A DNA stretch of 64,000 nucleotides from an uncultured Ruminococcus sp. Lineage in GTDB: Bacteria; Bacillota; Clostridia; Oscillospirales; Ruminococcaceae. Numbering within the stretch: the first letter of the stretch is position 1; each line of letters starts with the position of its first letter. The position numbers and the translations under genes were made by a program. The notes beneath the pieces are model-generated. The model saw only the letters and a program-made list of their open reading frames with translations. It did not search any database and had not been told where the DNA came from. The stretch lies in the NCBI GenBank assembly GCA_910579955.1, contig CAJTWE010000004.1, positions 1-64,000 of the forward strand, given 5' to 3'. This document shows, one piece after another, positions 59,243 to 64,000 of the stretch.

Positions 59243-61726
59243 TTAGCCCATAACAACTTCAACAGTGTGAACGCCGCCCTCTGGGAATACAGGGAGAACG
59301 TTGCCTTCAATAGCGTTTCCGTCTACGGTTACAGACTTAACACCCTTGCAAACATGATCAGGGTTCTTAACTGTTACATTGTATGTAGCACCACGGAACT
59401 TACGAGTAGCAGTCATACCATCCCATGCAGAAGGAATGGAAGGATCGATCTTAAGGCCATCCCAATCAGGCATAACGCCAAGGATGTACTGAGAAATAGC
59501 TACCATGTTCCATGCAGCAGTACCTGTCAGCCATGAGTTCTTGCCCTGACCGAAGTGGTTGCCCGGCTTGCCGATATCAGAACCAGCATCCTTACCACCG
59601 ATCATCTGACCATATACATATGGCTCTGTCTTGTGAATATCAGATGTTTCTTCTGTAAATGCAGGAGCGATCTTGCTGTAGTACTCAAATGCCTTGTCAC
59701 CACGTCCAACATAAGCTTCTGCACAAATGATCCAAGCATTGTTATGAGTAAAGATACCTGCATTTTCCTTATATCCACCCGGATATGTGGAAATTTCACC
59801 ATACTGGATATAGTACTTTGTGAATGCCGGATTATTCAGTACCAGACCAAAGTCTGTGTTCAGATACTTATCAATAGCATTCAGAGTCTTAATATCAGCG
59901 CCTTCGTCCTTACCGATTTCAGACATAACTGCAAAGCCCTGAGGTTCAATAAATATCTTACCCTCTTCGCATTCATTAGAGCCCATCTTAGCGCCTGTAG
60001 AATCATAAGCTCTGAGGAACCAATCGCCATCGAATGCATGTTCCATTACGTTCTTCTTCATCTTGTCGATCTCAGCCTGAGCAGCTTCTGCTTCGTCGTT
60101 CTTGCCGAGGTGCTTCAGGATAGAAACGTAGTTAGGACCTGCATATGTAAAGAGTGTAGCAACCATAACAGACTCTGCAACCTTTGAATATCCGCCCTCA
60201 GCTGCAAACTTAGGATTAGTATAAGTCTGGAAGCTTTCGCCCGGAGTATCAGAGTAGCAAGAGAGGTTGATACAGTCGTTCCAGTCAGCACGCATTGCCA
60301 ATGGGAGACCATGAGGGCCAAGATTATTTACGATCTTGTAGAAGGATACCTTCAAGTGGTCGAGCATAGGCTGTGCCTTAGATTCATCGTTGTCATAAGG
60401 AACCATTTCATTGAGAATATCCCAATCGCCTGTTTCCTTTATGTAAGCAGAAACAGAAAGGATCATCCACAGCGGATCGTCTGAGAAGTCGCCGCCGATA
60501 TCGGAGTTGCCCTTCTTTGTAAGAGGCTGATACTGGTGATAGCAGCCGCCGTCTGGAAGCTGAGTAGAAGCGATATCTATAATTCTCTGTCTTGCACGAT
60601 CTGGAATCTGGTGAACAAAGCCCAGAATATCCTGGTTGGAATCACGGAAGCCCATACCTCTGCCGATACCGGACTCAAAGTATGATGCAGAACGTGACAG
60701 GTTAAATGTAACCATACACTGATACTGATTCCAGATATTTACCATACGGTTTACCTTGTCATCAGGAGTGTCAACATTGAGGATACCGAGAAGAGAATCC
60801 CATGTTGCCTTGAGTTCAGCTAGACCAGCAGCAACCTTTTCAGGTGTGTTGTACTTCTCGATCATTTCGAGAGCCTTTACCTTGTTGATAGTCTTGCCGT
60901 CAGCCTCGAACTTCTGATCAACAGGCATTTCAACATAACCCAGAATAAATACCAATGTCTTGGATTCACCCGGAGCAAGTGTAATATTCTTAAAGTGAGA
61001 AGCGATAGGTGACCAGCCGTCAGCAAATGAATTTGTTGCCTGACCAGCTTCAACAGCCTGAGGATTGTTAAAGCCATTGTACATACCGATAAAGGAATCT
61101 CTGTCTGTATCGTAGCCATCAATTTCATCATTTACAGTATAGAATGCAAAATGATCACGTCTATCTCTGTATTCAGTCTTATGATAAATAGTAGAACCGG
61201 AAACCTCTACACGGCCTGTAGAGAAGTTTCTCTGGAAGTTTGTGCAGTCGTCCTGAGCGTCCCACAAGCACCATTCAGCAAATGAGAACAGCTTAAAGTT
61301 TTTAGTCTCTGTGCCTTCATTTGTAAGAACTACCTGCTGAACCTCGCCTGCATAGTTCTGAGGAACGAAGAAAGTAGCCTCAGCCTTAAGGTCGTTCTTC
61401 TTACCTGTGATAATAGTATAGCCCATACCATGACGGCATTCATATGAGTCCAGCTCAGTCTTTACAGGTGACCAGCCCGGATTCCAGATAGTACCATTGT
61501 CATTGATATAGAAATAACGTCCGCCCATATCAATAGGAACGTTGTTATAACGATAACGTGTGATTCTGCGCAGACGAGCGTCCTTATAGAAACTGTAGCC
61601 GCCTGCTGTGTTTGAAATCAAAGAGAAAAATTCCTGTGTGCCGAGATAGTTGATCCACGGATAAGGTGTCTTGGGATTCTGAATGACGTATTCCTTGTTG
61701 GCGTCATCAAAGTAACCAAATTTCAT
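59243..61726 (-). CDS. cellobiose phosphorylase (GH94)
   Basis: An 827-residue cytoplasmic enzyme that phosphorolyses cellobiose into glucose 1-phosphate and glucose, saving ATP during cellulose use. It begins with the typical [21 protein letters not shown]. The catalytic acid is the Asp of [10 protein letters not shown] near residue 490. The remaining signatures ([35 protein letters not shown]) match well-known CbpA proteins of Ruminococcus. Codon use looks strongly biased to favoured codons, as for an abundant protein. Alternative GH94 substrates (cellodextrin, chitobiose) are less likely but possible. Confidence 0.94.
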   Translation of the reverse strand: MKFGYFDDANKEYVIQNPKTPYPWINYLGTQEFFSLISNTAGGYSFYKDARLRRITRYRYNNVPIDMGGRYFYINDNGTIWNPGWSPVKTELDSYECRHGMGYTIITGKKNDLKAEATFFVPQNYAGEVQQVVLTNEGTETKNFKLFSFAEWCLWDAQDDCTNFQRNFSTGRVEVSGSTIYHKTEYRDRRDHFAFYTVNDEIDGYDTDRDSFIGMYNGFNNPQAVEAGQATNSFADGWSPIASHFKNITLAPGESKTLVFILGYVEMPVDQKFEADGKTINKVKALEMIEKYNTPEKVAAGLAELKATWDSLLGILNVDTPDDKVNRMVNIWNQYQCMVTFNLSRSASYFESGIGRGMGFRDSNQDILGFVHQIPDRARQRIIDIASTQLPDGGCYHQYQPLTKKGNSDIGGDFSDDPLWMILSVSAYIKETGDWDILNEMVPYDNDESKAQPMLDHLKVSFYKIVNNLGPHGLPLAMRADWNDCINLSCYSDTPGESFQTYTNPKFAAEGGYSKVAESVMVATLFTYAGPNYVSILKHLGKNDEAEAAQAEIDKMKKNVMEHAFDGDWFLRAYDSTGAKMGSNECEEGKIFIEPQGFAVMSEIGKDEGADIKTLNAIDKYLNTDFGLVLNNPAFTKYYIQYGEISTYPGGYKENAGIFTHNNAWIICAEAYVGRGDKAFEYYSKIAPAFTEETSDIHKTEPYVYGQMIGGKDAGSDIGKPGNHFGQGKNSWLTGTAAWNMVAISQYILGVMPDWDGLKIDPSIPSAWDGMTATRKFRGATYNVTVKNPDHVCKGVKSVTVDGNAIEGNVLPVFPEGGVHTVEVVMG

Positions 61727-61762
61727 AGTAAAGCTCCTTTGTTATTGTATTTGTTGTTAAGT

Positions 61763-61816
61763 GACCGGACAAACCGGTATCAATAACATTATATCATACA
61801 TTTTTGATAATATCAA
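61763..61816 (-). promoter_or_regulatory. cellobiose phosphorylase promoter with ACCGG operator
   Basis: Minus strand TTGATA (61811-61816), 17-bp spacer, TATAAT (61788-61793). Just past the start site, ACCGG and CCGGT (61763-61777) form an inverted repeat with a 5-bp centre. Its second half is itself ACCGGT, as at 40425. Confidence 0.55.
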
Positions 61817-62215
61817 CCATTTTTGCAATTTTCCTCTCTTTCTTTTATGAAAATTTTAAGCCGTTTTTTTGTAGAATATGCACTATCTGCTTCTACAAGA
61901 GTTCAGATACGCCTTACCATTTATATAAATGCGCATATTTTTCGCACTGATACGCCAAAAATCAAGTCTCTTATAGGCTGCTTTTGTACATTTTTTATCT
62001 AATCATAAGTCATTGTTATAGACCTTGCCATTTATACGCCCTTTATAAATGCAATTATATTCATTTATAATTTGTGCAGTATAACTTTTACAGCTCGGAT
62101 TTTATGTGAAAAACGACAGCAATTATTACAAAAAATAAGTTTTATTATTGCGCCAAAAGCCGTTTTTAGCATTTTATTTTTACAAATGACACATAAAAAA
62201 CGTACGTTTAATTTA
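61817..62215. other. 400-bp AT-rich region between cellobiose phosphorylase and the GH9 gene
   Basis: No gene is seen. The half-site CATTTATA occurs three times: in a perfect 14-bp palindrome (61918-61931), in an inverted repeat with a 7-bp spacer (62029-62051), and alone at 62062-62069. It could be the operator of a regulator of the divergent cellulase genes. Confidence 0.45.
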
Positions 62216-62244
62216 TTGAAAAAGCCGAAGTTACGATGTATAAT
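62216..62244 (+). promoter_or_regulatory. promoter of the GH9 gene
   Basis: TTGAAA (62216-62221), 17-bp spacer, TATAAT (62239-62244), 84 bp before the start. Confidence 0.6.
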
Positions 62245-62327
62245 ATAATCACAGTTTTCGGAAAAGAATATGTAAAGCATGCACAAATGAAAGGAATTAT
62301 TCATAACAATCAAAGGAGGATACTATT

Positions 62328-64000
62328 ATGATAACCAGCATGATAACCAAAAAAATAAAAAAAGTTATATCCACCACAACTGCCGCTGCACTTAGCGCAG
62401 CAATGATATTGACTCCACTCTCACCAGCAGAAAGCACCGTTGCATCCGCCGCAAGCGATGCAAATTACGCAGAAGCTCTGGCAATGTCACTTTATTTCTT
62501 TGATTCCAACGAATGCGGTTCATCAGTAGATTCCAATCCTCTTACATGGAGAGGAAATTGCCATACCTATGATGCCAAGGCTTCCCTATCAAGCGCTGTT
62601 AATTTCAACTCAGCTTATAAATCTATCGTTGACCCGGACGGTGACGGATATGTAGATGTAAGCGGAGGATACCACGATGCCGGTGACCATATAAAATTCA
62701 ATCTTACAAATGGTTTCGCTGCTTCATCTCTTGCCATGTCTTATTATTTAAATGAGGGCGCTTATGCCAAGGCTGGCTGCACTGACCATCTGTTTGAGAT
62801 ACTTAAAAAGATCTCTGGTTATCTTATGAAAACTACATTTTTAAATAGCGATGGTTCTGTTGCTACTATATGCTACAATGTTTCCGACGTATCAGACCAC
62901 GACTACTGGGCTGCTCCGGAAGTTCAAACTTATGAAAGAAAAACCTACTGGTTCACTTCTATAAACAATAATGCCACTGTATGTGGTGAAATGGCTTCTG
63001 CTCTTGCTGGTACGGCTTATGTATTAAAGAACTCCGACTCTGCCTATGCAGCTAAATGCCTTAAATATGCAAAGGCTATCTATGAATTCGGCAACAAATA
63101 TGCCGGCAATGAAACAGCTGGCATGAACGGCATGTACAATACAGATTCAATGTATCAGGACGAAATGGCTCTTGCGCAGGCATGGCTTTATCTGAATGAC
63201 GAAGCATCTCTTCCTACATACAAGCCAACCACAGACGGCTGTTACAATGGAAGCTATTACGATTACTATATGTACTGCTGGGATAAGGTTTGGTGCGGAT
63301 ACTCTACTATGATGTATAAAATCACAGGCGATTCTGCTTATGCATCTGAAATGAAATTTGAACTAAACAACCAAGGCGGATGTCCTACAAATTCATATAA
63401 TGCAGCAGGTTGGGGCGCTTCTCGTTATAACTGTTCATTGCAGATGATGGCGCTCGGTCTTGCAAATGGCAATGCTTCTTCTGATTATGCAAAAGGTGCA
63501 AAATATCAGATGGACTATATTCTCGGCAACAACTCCTTCGGCTATAGTTTCTTAGTTGGTTACGGCGATAAGTGGCCTACTCATATCCACCATAGAGCTG
63601 CTAATCCGGGCAGCGGCAGTGCCGAGGCAAATACATCTGCTAAATATACTAACTATGGTATGCTTATAGGCGGTCCGGATTCATCAGGCAATTATCAGGA
63701 TCATCAGAATTCCTATCAATTTACAGAGCCGGCACTTGATTATAACGCTTGTTTCGCTTTGGCATGTGCAGGCCTTGTAAATCTTTATGGCGGCGACGCT
63801 TCCGCTTTGAAGCCTATCATTACAAACGCAAGTGAGATAAATGAAAATTATGTATTTAATAATGGTCAAACTATTGTTGAGCCTACACCTCCTAATACTA
63901 ATACCACTACCAAACCAGCAGCAACTACTACAAAGGTTACAACTACAACACTAAAGACTGACAAGCCATTATCAACTACTACAACAGCATCTACATCCGC
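62328..64000 (+). CDS. GH9 endoglucanase, partial (cut by the window end)
   Basis: The frame is open from the ATG at 62328 (AAAGGAGGA upstream) to the edge, 557 codons. Signal peptide about 1-42, ending near VASAASD. GH9 catalytic domain about 45-505: nucleophile region VSGGYHDAGDHIKFNL, HIHHRAANPGSG with catalytic-site His, and the acid Glu in QFTEPALDYNACF. A Thr/Pro linker starts near residue 520. No CBM precedes the catalytic domain, so this is the simple layout. A dockerin is expected after the linker, beyond the window. Confidence 0.92.
   Translation, partial: MITSMITKKIKKVISTTTAAALSAAMILTPLSPAESTVASAASDANYAEALAMSLYFFDSNECGSSVDSNPLTWRGNCHTYDAKASLSSAVNFNSAYKSIVDPDGDGYVDVSGGYHDAGDHIKFNLTNGFAASSLAMSYYLNEGAYAKAGCTDHLFEILKKISGYLMKTTFLNSDGSVATICYNVSDVSDHDYWAAPEVQTYERKTYWFTSINNNATVCGEMASALAGTAYVLKNSDSAYAAKCLKYAKAIYEFGNKYAGNETAGMNGMYNTDSMYQDEMALAQAWLYLNDEASLPTYKPTTDGCYNGSYYDYYMYCWDKVWCGYSTMMYKITGDSAYASEMKFELNNQGGCPTNSYNAAGWGASRYNCSLQMMALGLANGNASSDYAKGAKYQMDYILGNNSFGYSFLVGYGDKWPTHIHHRAANPGSGSAEANTSAKYTNYGMLIGGPDSSGNYQDHQNSYQFTEPALDYNACFALACAGLVNLYGGDASALKPIITNASEINENYVFNNGQTIVEPTPPNTNTTTKPAATTTKVTTTTLKTDKPLSTTTTASTS

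Noticed and set aside
1..64000. CRISPR arrays, insertion sequences, rRNA genes, riboswitches
   Set aside because: No regularly spaced repeats, transposase genes, rRNA segments or known riboswitch cores were found by reading.

Overview
The window looks like a chromosomal segment of an anaerobic, fibre-degrading, spore-forming Firmicute of the Ruminococcus type (Oscillospiraceae). The clues are type I dockerin modules on six secreted proteins, a pectate lyase with ricin-like CBM modules, a GH94 cellobiose phosphorylase, the start of a GH9 cellulase, and many sporulation genes (spo0A, spoIVB, yabP, yabQ, spoVAD, spoVAE, spoVAC). The DNA is AT-rich and most genes have a strong AGGAGG-type ribosome binding site. 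Species cannot be fixed from sequence alone.

Layout. 0.1-10.5 kb: a small XRE regulator, then a nearly complete arginine operon on the minus strand (argG, argH, argC, argJ, argB, argD, argF) with four uncharacterised membrane proteins, two of them zinc-ribbon proteins, interleaved. 10.7-14.6 kb: a minus-strand operon of three secreted dockerin proteins, a trypsin-like protease followed by two tandem near-copies of an unrecognised protein. 14.8-18.6 kb: a flavin reductase, spo0A with a perfect 0A box at its promoter, divergent spoIVB, and a lipoprotein. 18.6-23.0 kb: HPr and the ylxM-ffh-rpsP-khpA-rimM-trmD operon. 23.2-29.1 kb: a dockerin protein, recR/ybaB/dnaX, the SRP RNA, and a dockerin papain-like protease. 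29.2-29.4 kb: tRNA-Asn(GTT) and tRNA-Pro(CGG).

29.4-34.0 kb is an accessory island beside tRNA-Pro. A possible phage-gene remnant is followed by three copies of a 90-residue protein of unknown function. Each copy faces a short RNA transcribed from a consensus promoter on the opposite strand, and two of the three have a ribbon-helix-helix repressor gene upstream. The order (RHH repressor, counter-transcribed RNA, effector ORF) copies the copG-RNAII-repB control module of pMV158-type plasmids, but the effector is not a recognisable Rep protein. The three modules alternate with toxin-antitoxin-like pairs (RelE-type, DUF4160/DUF2442, XRE-HicA-HicB) and share terminator repeats. This is the strongest candidate for an undescribed system.

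34.0-37.8 kb: a complete agr-type quorum-sensing operon (agrA, agrC, agrB, and a 46-codon agrD with an unusual ring region), followed by a Spo0A paralogue with a degraded receiver preceded by three helically phased 0A-like boxes. This suggests peptide signalling linked to a Spo0A-family output. 38.0-46.7 kb: a large membrane protein, the pectate lyase, a PAS protein, an SDR enzyme, a DUF896 protein, cytidine deaminase and acetate kinase. 46.9-51.4 kb: tmcAL, a C39-like pseudo-peptidase, rnhA and the yabP-yabQ-divIC-yabR cluster. 51.4-57.8 kb: a 2-hydroxyacyl-CoA dehydratase/activase-type pair and spoVA genes in permuted order. 58.0-64.0 kb: a dockerin protein, cellobiose phosphorylase and a GH9 endoglucanase cut by the window end. 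Pectate lyase, GH9 cellulase and cellobiose phosphorylase together describe extracellular plant-wall attack followed by intracellular phosphorolysis.
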